From: Desulfobacteraceae bacterium
GTDB taxonomy: Bacteria; Desulfobacterota; Desulfobacteria; Desulfobacterales; Desulfosalsimonadaceae
Direction: 5' to 3'
DNA: 64,000 nt
Assembly (NCBI GenBank): GCA_003599885.1
Contig: QZKW01000075.1
Location: forward strand, 1 to 64,000
Shown piece after piece: positions 48,256 to 58,327 of this stretch. A model generated the notes under the pieces. It ran no database searches. It was not told the origin of the DNA and saw nothing but the letters and a program-made list of their open reading frames with translations. The translations under genes were made by a program, and so were the position numbers. The number at the start of each line of letters is the position of its first letter. The first letter of the stretch is position 1.

Positions 48256-48597
48256 ATGATCGAATCGAAAAACATGTTTCATCTGTATGGAAAAGCATGT
48301 AAGCTAAACAGCTTGATAAACAATAAAGATATGCGCCGATCTGAAAATATACAAATACAGAGGATTAGGGCGTTGGGTGATGTGATTCCTTTCAGAAAAC
48401 CCGGAGAAAGCTGCGCGACGTGCCGGTTTTTCGTGCCGGAGGACAGATATATACCAATGATGCTTGACGGTCCGGCCTATAATTACTGCGTTCATCCGGA
48501 CCGGATCGGCGACCGTTATTTGACCGATGAAATAATCCCTGCCCTCAATCTTCACCGCCGGCCGGACCAGTGGTGCCGGAAATACGACGGAAAATAA
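48256..48597 (+). CDS. Small Cys-containing protein, unknown
   Basis: 113 residues from the ATG at 48256; other in-frame Met codons (for example MRRSENIQIQR) are possible. Residues about 52-113 carry CATCRFFVPED, YNYCVHPDR and DQWCRKYDG, a spacing that resembles a four-cysteine metal or Fe-S site, together with arginines and tyrosines. I recognise no named family. It lies 38 bp before the DEAD-box helicase gene. Confidence 0.5.
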   Translation: MIESKNMFHLYGKACKLNSLINNKDMRRSENIQIQRIRALGDVIPFRKPGESCATCRFFVPEDRYIPMMLDGPAYNYCVHPDRIGDRYLTDEIIPALNLHRRPDQWCRKYDGK

Positions 48598-48635
48598 TAT
48601 TTTGCCACGAATTTTGATATACGGAGAGAGCTTTT

Positions 48636-50003
48636 ATGTCTTTTGAAAAATTAGGCCTTCGGTCCGAACTGCTGAGCGCTGTCGCTTCCCAGGGGTACAC
48701 TTCGCCCACGCCCATTCAGACCCAGGCGATACCTGCCATTTTAGAAGGAATAGACATTCTTGGCGCTGCCCAGACCGGCACCGGAAAAACAGCGGCTTTT
48801 GCCCTGCCTGTCGTTCAGATCCTGAGTGAAGATCAACCTGCAAAAAAAAAGAGGCAGCCGCGTGCCCTGGTTCTGGTGCCCACCCGTGAATTATCGGCCC
48901 AGGTCGGGGAGGCCATGAAAGATTATGGCCGCCGTTTGTCCCTGCGCGCGACGGTTATTTACGGCGGGATCAACATCAATGCACAAATCATAAGGCTCAA
49001 TCGAGGGGTGGATATTGTGGTGGCAACGCCGGGCCGCCTCCTGGATCATGCCAACCGGGGAACTCTGGATCTCTCTAAGGTAAAAATTCTGGTGCTTGAT
49101 GAGGCAGACCGGATGCTGGACATGGGATTTATTGACGATATCCTTGAAGTAGCGGCGTTTTTGCCCCAAAAGCGCCAGACCCTGCTGTTTTCCGCCACCT
49201 ATCCGGACAGCATTAAAGCCCTGGCCGATGAATTGCTCGACAACCCCCGGCGGATTGAAGCAGCGCGTCCCAATCTGGCGGCTGACGGAATCACTCAGGT
49301 GGTTTACCGGGTAGAGCGGACCCGCAAGCGCGAATTGCTCTCCAGCCTGATCAAAAAGGAGAACTGGCGGCAGGTGCTTGTTTTCACGCGAACCCGATAC
49401 GGCGCAGACAAGCTGACTGAACAACTGATCATGGACGATATTACTGCCGCAGCCATTCACAGCAGTAAAAGCCAGTCTCTCCGGACCCGGACGCTTGCGG
49501 ATTTCAAGCGCGGATCCATTAGAATTCTGGTGGCCACCGATGTGGCGGCCAGGGGCCTGGATATCGACGGTCTGCCGTGGGTTGTGAACTATGACATGCC
49601 GGAAATCCCGGAAAATTATGTGCATCGTATCGGGCGCACAGGCCGCGCCGGAGAAAAAGGCGTCGCCATTTCGCTGGCCTGCGACAAGGAACAGGTGTTG
49701 CTGGCTGAGATTGAGCGGCTGCTGGACCATAAAATTCCGGTAAGCCGTCTAGCCGGTTTTCAGCCGAAAAACGATCATGATCCGGATATTGTTGCCGCCA
49801 AACGGGAACTCAAGAAAAAAATGGCCGGTAAGCGGGAAAGAAAAGAAAAGAAGACCAAGCGGGAACTCAAGGAAAAGACAGGCAAACGGGAGATTAAAGA
49901 TAACATCCCTAAAAAACAGAAAAAAACCATTGTCAAATCAACGGAACGTCCCCGCAATGCAAAGAAGACCGGGAAAACACCCAAAAACATAAAAAAGCGG
50001 TAA
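48636..50003 (+). CDS. DEAD-box RNA helicase (RhlE-like)
   Basis: 455 residues. Motifs in order: Q motif ([12 protein letters not shown]), [34 protein letters not shown]-terminal tail of about 90 residues is nearly all Lys/Arg/Glu, typical of RhlE. RhlE-type helicases help ribosome assembly or RNA turnover. GGAG ahead of ATG. Confidence 0.94.
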   Translation: MSFEKLGLRSELLSAVASQGYTSPTPIQTQAIPAILEGIDILGAAQTGTGKTAAFALPVVQILSEDQPAKKKRQPRALVLVPTRELSAQVGEAMKDYGRRLSLRATVIYGGININAQIIRLNRGVDIVVATPGRLLDHANRGTLDLSKVKILVLDEADRMLDMGFIDDILEVAAFLPQKRQTLLFSATYPDSIKALADELLDNPRRIEAARPNLAADGITQVVYRVERTRKRELLSSLIKKENWRQVLVFTRTRYGADKLTEQLIMDDITAAAIHSSKSQSLRTRTLADFKRGSIRILVATDVAARGLDIDGLPWVVNYDMPEIPENYVHRIGRTGRAGEKGVAISLACDKEQVLLAEIERLLDHKIPVSRLAGFQPKNDHDPDIVAAKRELKKKMAGKRERKEKKTKRELKEKTGKREIKDNIPKKQKKTIVKSTERPRNAKKTGKTPKNIKKR

Positions 50004-50044
50004 CAATTCTTTTCGCCGAAAACCCGCCTGAACCGTGATGCAAA

Positions 50045-50476
50045 TCAATCAAACAGCTTTTTCAAATGCCTGAAAATGACGGACATGTGCAGCCAGGACG
50101 CAAGGCCGAATAGCTGCATTATCCCGCTGGATAAAAAAGGGAGCCGTCTTTGAATCGGCAGATAATCCGTCTTTGGGTGTTTTTGCTCAAATCGAAATCC
50201 GCAGGTGGCGGAGGTCAGGCATTCCGAAGCGGTTCGCGGGTATTTCCGGCAGTTTAAGGACCGGATTGCGTAAATGGAACAAAAACCGCTGCCGTCTTCA
50301 CGGTATTTCAGAAAATAGCAGGGGCTCGGCAACCGGCAGCAGGCTCCGCACCCGATGCATTGGCCGGACCGGGTTTTTGAGACCGGAAGAACACTCGTAA
50401 TCGTCCTTTTTGCTTTGGCTTTCAATTTGACACCTTTATGGTTTATATCTTTTGGGCTGATTTTTGATCCCGCCAT
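50045..50476 (-). CDS. YkgJ-like cysteine-cluster protein
   Basis: 143 residues from ATG at 50476. A TTG at 50503 is open. SGQCIGCGACCRL begins the zinc/iron-binding cysteine cluster, with CYFLKY, FCSIYAIRSLNCRKYPR and CLTSATCGF following, the YkgJ arrangement. Hydrophobic C-terminal segment (LFGLASWLHMSVIF). Function unknown. Confidence 0.75.
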   Translation of the reverse strand: MAGSKISPKDINHKGVKLKAKAKRTITSVLPVSKTRSGQCIGCGACCRLPSPCYFLKYREDGSGFCSIYAIRSLNCRKYPRTASECLTSATCGFRFEQKHPKTDYLPIQRRLPFLSSGIMQLFGLASWLHMSVIFRHLKKLFD

Positions 50477-50536
50477 ATATAATGAAAGTTTTGGATAAAA
50501 CAAGTTAAATTTTGATGACGATCCTGTATTTAATTC

Positions 50537-52054
50537 ATGCCTGATTCCTTGATTTCACTCACTCCGGAACAAAAACAGATTGTGGCCTGCGATTTGTCAC
50601 CCGGTGAAAGCCTGAAAGTGGTCGCCTTTGCCGGAACCGGAAAAACATCCATTCTGGTGGAATACGCCAAGGCCCGGCCACAGCTGCGGTTTTTGTATCT
50701 GGCCTTTAACAAAAGCGTTCAACTGGAAGCCGCGCAAAAGTTCCCGGCCAATGTGACCGCCCGGACTTCCCATTCTCTGGCTTTTGGCATAAAAGGGTAT
50801 AAGCATAAAGACCGGCTGGTTTCGGGATTCCGGGCCGGCACGGTCATGGACGCGCTGGAGCTGGACAAATTTGAAGACGCCAAATTCACCATCGACACCC
50901 TATACCGGTATCTGATTTCAGCATCGCCAAAAGTCGCAAGACAGCATATCCCTTATCAGGCTAAAACCTTTTATGAGCAGTGCAAAGAACCCATGCCGGA
51001 TTTTGTCAATTTGGCCAACCGGCTGGGACGGCTGATGTGTGATGGCTCGGATGAGCGCATCGGCATGCTGCATGACGGGTATTTAAAACTTTATCAATTG
51101 TCCAGCCCCGTGCTCCATTATGACTGCATTCTGCTGGACGAGGCCCAGGACATCAACCCAGTAACCAGCGCCTTTGTAATGGCCCAGGCCCGGCCAGGTC
51201 TCAGGCCCAAAGCGGCCAGCATTATTCTGGTCGGAGACACCCACCAGCAGATCTACAGTTTCCGGGGCGCAAAAGACACGCTGGAGAACATCCAGACATC
51301 CAAAACCCTGTTTCTGACCCGGAGTTTCCGGTTTGACAACAAAGTGGCCCGCATCGCCAATATGGTTCTGGGCATATTTAAGGGGGAAAAGAAAAAAGTG
51401 GTGGGAACTCCGGGGGCGAAAACGGGAAAACCTGAATGGGACCCGGAGCACTACACGGTGATCGCCCGGACCAATGCCGCGATTTTCGACAAGGCGGTCC
51501 AGTTGTGCCGTACCCGGAAGATCGGATTTGTGGGAGGGATTCAGGGATACCGCCTGCAAACCATCAAAGACGTCTATCACCTGTTCGCCCATCAAACAGG
51601 CCGGATTATGGACCCTTTTATCAAACGATTTCCAGAATACGGCGATCTGAAAGCATATGTGGAAGCCGTGGAAGATGTTGAACTGCTCAGCGTGTGCAGG
51701 GTTGTGGAAAACTACAAATTCAGCATTCCCCAACTGGTGCGGATGATCACGGAAAAAGCGGTGGATGTGAAGGACGCCCAGGTGCTGCTCACCACCGCCC
51801 ATAAATCAAAAGGCCTGGAATGGCCCAACGTGCATTTGATGGGGGACTTTCAGCCGCTGATCGAAAAGGATGAACTTGTGGACCCTAAGACCATAGAGCC
51901 GGATGAATTCAATCTGGTGTATGTGGCCATGACCCGCACCATTTCCCGGCTCCGGTTTGACAAAGAGAGCAATATTCCCCTTTTTATCCGTAAGGTTAAG
52001 GAGGTGACGGCAGCGGGCGGGAAAAAATCCGAATCATCTTCGGATTCATTGTAA
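50537..52054 (+). CDS. UvrD-like superfamily 1 DNA helicase
   Basis: 505 residues. FAGTGKTSIL (motif I, about 31-40), LLDEAQDINP (motif II, about 197), GDTHQQIYSFRGA (motif III), TRSFRFD (IV), TTAHKSKGLEW (V), VAMTRTISRL (VI). It is shorter than UvrD (about 720) because the 1B/2B inserts are small, closer to FBH1-like helicases. Likely DNA repair or removal of recombinase. Converges on the phosphoesterase with 1 bp between. Confidence 0.88.
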   Translation: MPDSLISLTPEQKQIVACDLSPGESLKVVAFAGTGKTSILVEYAKARPQLRFLYLAFNKSVQLEAAQKFPANVTARTSHSLAFGIKGYKHKDRLVSGFRAGTVMDALELDKFEDAKFTIDTLYRYLISASPKVARQHIPYQAKTFYEQCKEPMPDFVNLANRLGRLMCDGSDERIGMLHDGYLKLYQLSSPVLHYDCILLDEAQDINPVTSAFVMAQARPGLRPKAASIILVGDTHQQIYSFRGAKDTLENIQTSKTLFLTRSFRFDNKVARIANMVLGIFKGEKKKVVGTPGAKTGKPEWDPEHYTVIARTNAAIFDKAVQLCRTRKIGFVGGIQGYRLQTIKDVYHLFAHQTGRIMDPFIKRFPEYGDLKAYVEAVEDVELLSVCRVVENYKFSIPQLVRMITEKAVDVKDAQVLLTTAHKSKGLEWPNVHLMGDFQPLIEKDELVDPKTIEPDEFNLVYVAMTRTISRLRFDKESNIPLFIRKVKEVTAAGGKKSESSSDSL

Positions 52055-52055
52055 G

Positions 52056-52769
52056 TTAAACACTCCTGATTTCGAGGGTTTCAACACCCCGCCCCCTGAT
52101 TTCCGCATACGCATACTGACCGTTTGCCAGCATACCGGGGTTAACAATCCGGGTGTCGCCGATGGTATCGATGGCCGCCGATTCATGGATATGCCCGGTA
52201 AAACAGACCAAAGGCCTGTAAGTTTCAATAAACTGCCGCACCGCCTGGCTGCCCACATGTGAGCCGGTGGCGAGCCGGTCACAATGGGTGTTAATGGGCG
52301 GCTGATGGGACACCAGCACAAGCGGGGCGTCCGTGCCCTTTGGCAGTTGGGCAAATCCCCTGTCCATAAATCCTTCGAGCTGGCTTTCAGAATATTCATT
52401 GGGCGTTCGAAAGGGGGTTACAAGCGATCCCCCGACCCCCACAAACCCGATGCCGTCAATCATTTCCCCCCGTCCGTGCAGGCTGACGCCGTGATCGTCC
52501 AGATATGCACCCACTTCCGGATAATCGCAGTTGCCGGACACTGCCAGGGTTTTTTTCGCCGATTGCGCCACCGGCGCGACCACCTGACCGGTTTCCGGGG
52601 CCTTGCCGAAATGGGTGATGTCCCCCACAAAGAGCACAAGGTCGGCGCTACTTAGAATGTCTTTCATGCGTTCGATGGCGGTCAAACTTCCATGCACATC
52701 CGCCAATCCAATGATAATCATCGTATTCGTTCCTCCGGATTTCATATCAGACGAATTGTCTTGCGTCAT
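52056..52769 (-). CDS. Metallophosphoesterase (MPP family)
   Basis: 237 residues. GLADVHGS, FVGDITHFG, SGNCDYPEV, SHQPPIN and FTGHIHESAA are the five metal-binding blocks of the calcineurin-like superfamily. The ATG at 52769 overlaps the HEAT protein stop by 4 bases (ATGA); the Met at codon 17 (MIIIGLADVHG) is an alternative. Small size and single-domain form suggest a phosphodiesterase, substrate unknown. Confidence 0.85.
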   Translation of the reverse strand: MTQDNSSDMKSGGTNTMIIIGLADVHGSLTAIERMKDILSSADLVLFVGDITHFGKAPETGQVVAPVAQSAKKTLAVSGNCDYPEVGAYLDDHGVSLHGRGEMIDGIGFVGVGGSLVTPFRTPNEYSESQLEGFMDRGFAQLPKGTDAPLVLVSHQPPINTHCDRLATGSHVGSQAVRQFIETYRPLVCFTGHIHESAAIDTIGDTRIVNPGMLANGQYAYAEIRGRGVETLEIRSV

Positions 52770-55639
52770 TTGATTTGAAGCGCTGCTTTTTTTATTATTT
52801 CAGAAAGTTCGGGGTGGGCTTTCGCTGCTTGTTTCAAAAAAGTTCTGGATGCCTCGCTTCCAATTTTGCCGAGCAAGGGAATGGCGGCTTTCAAAACAAC
52901 GGTTTCCTGGTCACTGCCCACTGCACTTTTGACTTTTTTCCATAGGGACTTTTTCTCTCCGACTATGGCTTTCACGGTTTCCAGGATTTGAGATTCGACC
53001 TTGGAATGAATCGGTATTGATTTCATTGAGTTAATTGTGCTGATGATGGATACGGTTTTACTGATTTGCTGTTCCGCCAGTTCCTTATCTTTTGGCATGG
53101 GCATGGAAATCATTACCAGGAGCATATGAATGGCGGATTGGGAAATGGGATTGAAATTTTCAAGGCTTCTGACGGCCCGCCACCGGACTTTAGGGTCTGA
53201 ATCATCAAATGCTCTGATAATTAAATTTTCAGCATCTGCAGGGCGCAGGCTGACAATAAGATTCAACGCTTCCTCCCGGATTTTTGGATTCTCATGTTCC
53301 AGAAATTTCCGGGCACAGTCAAAGTCTCCTTCCTCATGGCTGACTTTGCCAAGAATCATCATGGCGTTTCGGTGCACAAACCAGGGATGGACAGAATCAT
53401 CCAGCGCGGAAACCGCCCAATTGCGGGCATGAACCCCTTTGGTGAGCAGTGCTTCAAATGACTGTTTCCGCACTTCCCGATCCGGACTTTCCGTGATCAT
53501 CCGGCTTAACATATTGGCTCCAAACGACCCGAGATCATCAATAATGTGGTCCAGAATCCGGCGGAGATTCGTATCGCTCTCGCCGTATGACGAAATGACC
53601 GCTTCTGATATATCTTTAAAAACAAACGCCAGAGGCCGGTCGGCAGGGCTCAGGGAACGAAACAGGGATGAGGCCGTAAAATCTTCAACCCCGTCTTTGC
53701 GTTTCACTTTCAATCCGGAATGCACCTTGTCTGAACTGAGCGGCGGCCGGGAGCAGGCTGTTTTAAGCGCTGCCGCAATCCGGCTGACCGCATCCCAGTT
53801 GTCCGATTCCACAAAAACCGGTACAACGCGCCTGAAGCATTGCAGATAGACGAGCGCTTCCTCTGTGTCTTTCAAATAATCAAGGGCTTCCACATATTTA
53901 CTTAAATTGGCCTGAACATCGTCCGCCATTTTAACCGAATTGATAAAATATTGCACAATCGCAGGAAGCTCTTCAAAATTCAGTATGTTGTTGCGGTGCA
54001 AGTGCTGAAGAAAATGCATGGCGCCGGGGATATTTTCAACCACCACCCGATGAGAGATTAATTTCAAAATGCGGCGGATGCCTGCCAGTCTTCTCAGAAT
54101 TTGCTCGTTATCTGGCTGTTCAGATCCCAGCCGGTTCAGGGAATCCAGTTCCTTAATAGTGAATTCCGTGGTGGGCAGCAACTGATCAATGGAAAAGGCC
54201 GCGACAATCATCTCTTCGATATCTTCCACCGGCATGCTTTCCACATACCGGGCAATGATATAGCTATTGACCAGAAAATCATTGAGATATACGGGGTGTT
54301 TGAGGGGGCGGATAATATCCTTTACTGTCTGCAGCTTCATTTTTTTAATGGCATCAGACGATAACCCTTGAAACAAAGGCAGGATTTTTAAATCTTTGGC
54401 CAGCCGGTTAATGGCCATTTCAACCCGCCAGGGGAGCGATGCCTCCAATTCCAGCACATCATCAACAAAAATTGTTGAAATTTCAGTGATCCCCTGAGCG
54501 ACCAGGGTGCTTGTCAGAAAACTTCCCGCTTTTCCTTCTTCCTGATTATCCACTTTCGGATCGCTCATGATATCGATAAAAGCATAAAAATGATCCGGCG
54601 TAATTTCGCGTTTTATGACAAAACTGAGTAATTTTTTCTTTTCGCAATAGGAACTGAGTTTGGGCACGAACAGCTCGGCAACGCCTGAACCGACCAGCAT
54701 ACGGACGCTCACCGGTTCATCAAGGATGCCGGTCAGCATCATGTCCGTCCCTTCCCGTGTTGATTGATGGGTGACCATAATTTCCCGGCAATCGTCCGTT
54801 ACGGAAATAAACTCATCATACAGTCCTTTTTTCGCGGAACCGGAACTCGGGTGGCCGGGGTCATAATATCCGCTGCGGAGCATGGATTTGGTGAGGTTCA
54901 TGAAAAATTTGCCAATCGGTTCCGCCTGTGCCCGTTCTTCGGGCGTTAAATCTTTCTTTTCCGGATTCTTCTTACTTAAAAAGGCGGATGGTTTGGCGAT
55001 TTCGTGTTCAAACTCCACCTGATTCACCATCAGCTTGACATCGTCAAACAGGATTCCGGAGTGGTTTTCACGTTTCGGGGGAGAGGAAACAGACTTAGAC
55101 TTAGTTGAAATTTGCTGCTCCGGTTCATGGAATGGGATTTCATCATCGGCCAGAAGTCTGAATTCCAGGGGATCATCCTTTTTTAACGAAACTTCCGGAA
55201 TGGAATCCGGATCCAGATCAAAGTTTTTAGATACATGATCCTCTTCGTTTTCCATTTCAAGATGAAGCAGATCATCTTCCGGAATCACATGGGCTTCAAT
55301 TACGGATTCCAGGTTTCCGGTGGCGGCCAGATCAAGGTGAGGTTTGTAGGCATCCGCAGCGGCCAGTGCCCGATTGAGTCCGGGCAGCAAATGGGGAATA
55401 CCCATGCTGACATCCACCGTCATGCCGGAATTTTTGCCGTTTCCGCTGACAGGTGCGACTTTGCCGGGAAACACAAACGAGGTTTCTACTTCAGGTATCC
55501 AGAGTTGCAGCAGGATGCGGGAGGCTTCGGGTAAAGGTCTCGCGGACGGCAGGAACACATGGCCGGACGAAAGCTGCCGGTGAAACTGGCAAAAATGGTC
55601 GATGGATGCGAATCTAACGATGATCAGGAATTTCTGCAT
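52766..55639 (-). CDS. Large HEAT-repeat protein with a PilZ-like N-terminus
   Basis: 957 residues. Residues 1-75 (FLPSARPLPEASRILLQLWI) have the layout of a PilZ-like fold, which in some families binds c-di-GMP, but the RxxxR motif is not obvious. About 95-240 is acidic and disordered. The rest is helical, with HEAT repeats toward the end (about 730-950; IREEALNLIVSLRP, VRWRAVRSLENFNP, LGKIGSEASRTFLKQA). No enzyme motif. Overlaps the phosphoesterase start. Probably a scaffold or adaptor. Confidence 0.75.
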   Translation of the reverse strand: MQKFLIIVRFASIDHFCQFHRQLSSGHVFLPSARPLPEASRILLQLWIPEVETSFVFPGKVAPVSGNGKNSGMTVDVSMGIPHLLPGLNRALAAADAYKPHLDLAATGNLESVIEAHVIPEDDLLHLEMENEEDHVSKNFDLDPDSIPEVSLKKDDPLEFRLLADDEIPFHEPEQQISTKSKSVSSPPKRENHSGILFDDVKLMVNQVEFEHEIAKPSAFLSKKNPEKKDLTPEERAQAEPIGKFFMNLTKSMLRSGYYDPGHPSSGSAKKGLYDEFISVTDDCREIMVTHQSTREGTDMMLTGILDEPVSVRMLVGSGVAELFVPKLSSYCEKKKLLSFVIKREITPDHFYAFIDIMSDPKVDNQEEGKAGSFLTSTLVAQGITEISTIFVDDVLELEASLPWRVEMAINRLAKDLKILPLFQGLSSDAIKKMKLQTVKDIIRPLKHPVYLNDFLVNSYIIARYVESMPVEDIEEMIVAAFSIDQLLPTTEFTIKELDSLNRLGSEQPDNEQILRRLAGIRRILKLISHRVVVENIPGAMHFLQHLHRNNILNFEELPAIVQYFINSVKMADDVQANLSKYVEALDYLKDTEEALVYLQCFRRVVPVFVESDNWDAVSRIAAALKTACSRPPLSSDKVHSGLKVKRKDGVEDFTASSLFRSLSPADRPLAFVFKDISEAVISSYGESDTNLRRILDHIIDDLGSFGANMLSRMITESPDREVRKQSFEALLTKGVHARNWAVSALDDSVHPWFVHRNAMMILGKVSHEEGDFDCARKFLEHENPKIREEALNLIVSLRPADAENLIIRAFDDSDPKVRWRAVRSLENFNPISQSAIHMLLVMISMPMPKDKELAEQQISKTVSIISTINSMKSIPIHSKVESQILETVKAIVGEKKSLWKKVKSAVGSDQETVVLKAAIPLLGKIGSEASRTFLKQAAKAHPELSEIIKKAALQIK

Positions 55640-55878
55640 TGTAAAAATGATCCGTCGTCTGTAAAGTATTGACCATAATCAATATCAAGCAACAACCCAT
55701 CAAAAATAAGGGCCACTATACCACCTTCATGTATTATTGAACAGTTTTTTTTCACCATTATATTGGTTTAATTATAAATTTTAGCTTTATGAAATACGCT
55801 TAAACACCGTGAGCCCCATCCAGAGTTTTTGAGATTGGATAAACCGGTGTCAATCACCTGTAATAGAAGGACAAACAA
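55640..55878. other. Intergenic, HEAT protein / AMMECR1-family gene
   Basis: 239 bp between divergent genes. I see no gene and no definite promoter motif. Confidence 0.3.
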
Positions 55879-56448
55879 ATGGAAAAAATAAAGGGCAAAC
55901 TGTTGTTACAACTTGCCAGAAAAACGATTGCCGGGCATCTGGGCCTTGAGCCGGATGCTTCGGATCAATTGGAAACCGCACTGGCCGATGAAGAGTTTAC
56001 GGCCTGCCGGGGGACTTTTGTGACCCTGACCATCAATCATCAATTGCGCGGCTGCATCGGCAACCTGTCCGCAGATAAAACCATACTGGAAGGTGTCCGG
56101 GACAATGCCGTGAACGCAGCATTTCATGACCCCCGTTTTCCGGCTTTATCAAAAAAAGAACTGGATCACGTTGCCATTGAAATCAGCCTTCTCACTGAAC
56201 CCCAGGCGCTTGAATACTCAAATGCCGAAGATCTGCTCACCAGACTGCGGCCCGGCATCGACGGCCTGATCATTCGCAAAGGCGGCCGCAGCGCAACCTT
56301 TTTACCACAGGTATGGGAGCAGTTGCCGGATAAACAAATGTTCCTGAGGCACCTATGCAGCAAAGCCGGGCTGCCGGCTGATGCATGGCAAAGGCCCGGA
56401 CTGGAAGTGCAGACCTATCAGGTGCAGTATTTTCATGAGCAACGATAG
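55879..56448 (+). CDS. AMMECR1-family protein (AmmeMemoRadiSam protein A-like)
   Basis: 189 residues. The signature LRGCIGNLSADKTI, with CRGTFVTLTINHQLRG before it, marks the AMMECR1 fold. FHDPRFPALSKKELDHVAIEISLL follows, then the C-terminal LPQVWEQLPDKQMFLRHLCSKAGL. In many bacteria it is linked to MEMO1-like and radical SAM genes; neither is adjacent here. Molecular function is not settled. AAGGA ahead of ATG. Confidence 0.9.
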   Translation: MEKIKGKLLLQLARKTIAGHLGLEPDASDQLETALADEEFTACRGTFVTLTINHQLRGCIGNLSADKTILEGVRDNAVNAAFHDPRFPALSKKELDHVAIEISLLTEPQALEYSNAEDLLTRLRPGIDGLIIRKGGRSATFLPQVWEQLPDKQMFLRHLCSKAGLPADAWQRPGLEVQTYQVQYFHEQR

Positions 56449-56466
56449 GGTCATCTGGTTTTTTGT

Positions 56467-56646
56467 CCATTGCGATGCGGCCCGGACCCGATGATTTTCC
56501 TGGAACACAGGGGCAAATATGCTTGCGGGTTAGTGAAATGGTAATGGCCGTTATCACCGTTTCTTTTGCCCATCGCGCTGCGTCCCTGATGGGCGGTTTT
56601 CCGTGGAAGAAGGGGGAAACTGTCTGAGCGGCGGGAAAGCAATGCA
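56467..56646 (-). repeat. Structured intergenic repeat, copy D (truncated)
   Basis: Contains two partial 3' ends in tandem, each with a CCATCGCGCTGCG-like or CCATTGCGATGCGG element. Read on the minus strand, the core GCCGCTCAGACAGTTT, then CCCCCTTCTTCCACGGAAA, is kept. The 5' hairpin is missing. It sits between the AMMECR1-family gene and the lipoprotein gene. Confidence 0.6.
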
Positions 56647-56700
56647 TTTGATGGGTGTATACTCAGATTCATTCTCATATAAGGTATAAAATTCAACTTC

Positions 56701-57240
56701 ATGCTCAGTCTCAGGCAATTCATCGGTATTACAACTCTGTGCCTCATTGCCCCATTATTTTTGGGATGCGGTTCCGGCAAAATCGTCAAACGAATGGAAG
56801 CCACCGGCTATTGCGATTGCGGGGAATGCTGCGGATGGGAGCGGGGAAGCTGGAAATTCCTGAAACTGGATTTCTGGAACAAATACATCAGTTCCGGCAA
56901 AAACGAAGGCCGCCCCTATTCCGGGCTCACCGCCAGCGGCACCAGACCCAATGAACCCTACCCCGGCCTTTTGTCAGTGGACAGTCTGGTCAATCCCTGG
57001 ATGATCCCGTTCCGCCTCGTCTTTCCCTGGCTGTGGTTTTCCCGCGACGGAACCATTGCGGCGGATACCCGGTATTATCCGTTTGGCACCCGCATGTATG
57101 TTCCCGGATATGGGTATGGGGTGATTGAGGACCGGGGGGGTGCCATCAAGGGGCCGACCCGGCTGGACCTTTTTTTTGATTCTCATTCTGAGGCGAGGGT
57201 TTGGGGGAGGCAGAAGGTGGATGTGGAGATTTATCGGTGA
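56701..57240 (+). CDS. 3D-domain lipoprotein
   Basis: 179 residues. N-terminal hydrophobic helix (about 8-22) ends in LFLGC, a lipobox-like site, so likely a lipoprotein. ATGYCDCGECCGWERG has a Cys-rich start. AADTRYYPFGTRMYVPGYGYGVIEDRGGAI and RLDLFFDSHSEA give the DxRY...D...D pattern of the 3D (RlpA/MltA-like double-psi barrel) domain. It probably acts in peptidoglycan remodelling; no partner is nearby. The start has no clear ribosome site. Confidence 0.75.
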   Translation: MLSLRQFIGITTLCLIAPLFLGCGSGKIVKRMEATGYCDCGECCGWERGSWKFLKLDFWNKYISSGKNEGRPYSGLTASGTRPNEPYPGLLSVDSLVNPWMIPFRLVFPWLWFSRDGTIAADTRYYPFGTRMYVPGYGYGVIEDRGGAIKGPTRLDLFFDSHSEARVWGRQKVDVEIYR

Positions 57241-57382
57241 ACGTCCCGCTTCAGTCGCGGGAAGTACGAGCGTCGGGTGGAAACGGTTGTTTCGCTTTTA
57301 TTTTATCCTTGAATATCAAAAACAATTGTGCTACTTTTAGGCATCAATTAAGTTTTACTTATCAAATTTATTACGTTTTTAC

Positions 57383-58327
57383 ATGGTCATGATTGATATA
57401 TATAAAAATTTCACATTTGATTATTCTAATAAATTAATCGGCAATTCAGTTATCATCCATGCGGATTGCTTCGAATGGTTTTGTAAGATTCCTGAAAACA
57501 GTATACATGCAATTGTAACTGACCCACCATATGGTGTAAAAGAATATGATTTTGATCAGTTAGAGAAGAGAGCAAATGGGAATGGAGGTATTTGGAGGAT
57601 ACCCCCGTCATTTGATGGTAATATTCGCTCCCCACTTCCCAGATTTACAGCTTTAAATGATAAGGAAAGAATTAATATTCAACGCTTTTTTCTCGAATGG
57701 TCAAAAATTGTGTATAATGCTCTTTTATCCGGTGGTCATGTTTTCATAGCCTCTAACTCTTTTCTCTCACAACTGGTTTTTTCATCATTAATTGAAGGTG
57801 GCCTTGAATATAGAAGTACAGTCATTAGGCTTGTTCGCACACTTCGTGGCGGTGATCGCCCTAAAAATGCTGAGAAACAGTTCCCCGACGTATGTTCTCT
57901 TCCACGAGGTTGTTTTGAACCTTGGGGATTATTCAGAAAACCTATACCTAATGGAATGACAGTAAGTGATTGTCTGAAAGAATTTCAAACTGGAGCATTA
58001 AGAAGGAAAACAGATGGTAATCCTTTTGAAGATGTTATTGAAAGCGGACGAACTCCACAAAAAGAGCGTAATATTGCTGATCACCCTAGCCTAAAGCCTC
58101 AATCTTTTCTCCGCCAATTAACTTATGCAGCATTACCACTGGGCAAGGGTATTATTGTTGATCCATTTATGGGATCAGGTTCAACGATTGCTGCAGCAGA
58201 AGCTAATAATTATAATGCAATTGGTGTAGAGAGATATGAAAAGTATTATGAAATTGGAAAGGAGACTATCCCCAAGTTATCCCGAATAACGACTGATGAA
58301 TCTCAATTAAGGTTATTTGCGTCATAA
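57383..58327 (+). CDS. Type II DNA methyltransferase (N4/N6 amino-group)
   Basis: 314 residues. Motif IV VTDPPYGVKEYDFD near residue 47 comes before motif I VDPFMGSGSTIAA (about residue 260), the beta-class order of amino-methyltransferases. Other blocks (AEKQFPDVCSLPRG, DHPSLKPQSFLRQL) are typical. It should protect the sites cut by the enzyme encoded convergently. Gene is AT-rich compared with neighbours. Its stop overlaps that of the nuclease gene by 6 bases. Confidence 0.88.
   Translation: MVMIDIYKNFTFDYSNKLIGNSVIIHADCFEWFCKIPENSIHAIVTDPPYGVKEYDFDQLEKRANGNGGIWRIPPSFDGNIRSPLPRFTALNDKERINIQRFFLEWSKIVYNALLSGGHVFIASNSFLSQLVFSSLIEGGLEYRSTVIRLVRTLRGGDRPKNAEKQFPDVCSLPRGCFEPWGLFRKPIPNGMTVSDCLKEFQTGALRRKTDGNPFEDVIESGRTPQKERNIADHPSLKPQSFLRQLTYAALPLGKGIIVDPFMGSGSTIAAAEANNYNAIGVERYEKYYEIGKETIPKLSRITTDESQLRLFAS

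Noticed and set aside
48891-49730. 279-residue minus-strand frame
   Set aside because: Antisense to the DEAD-box helicase, no motif.
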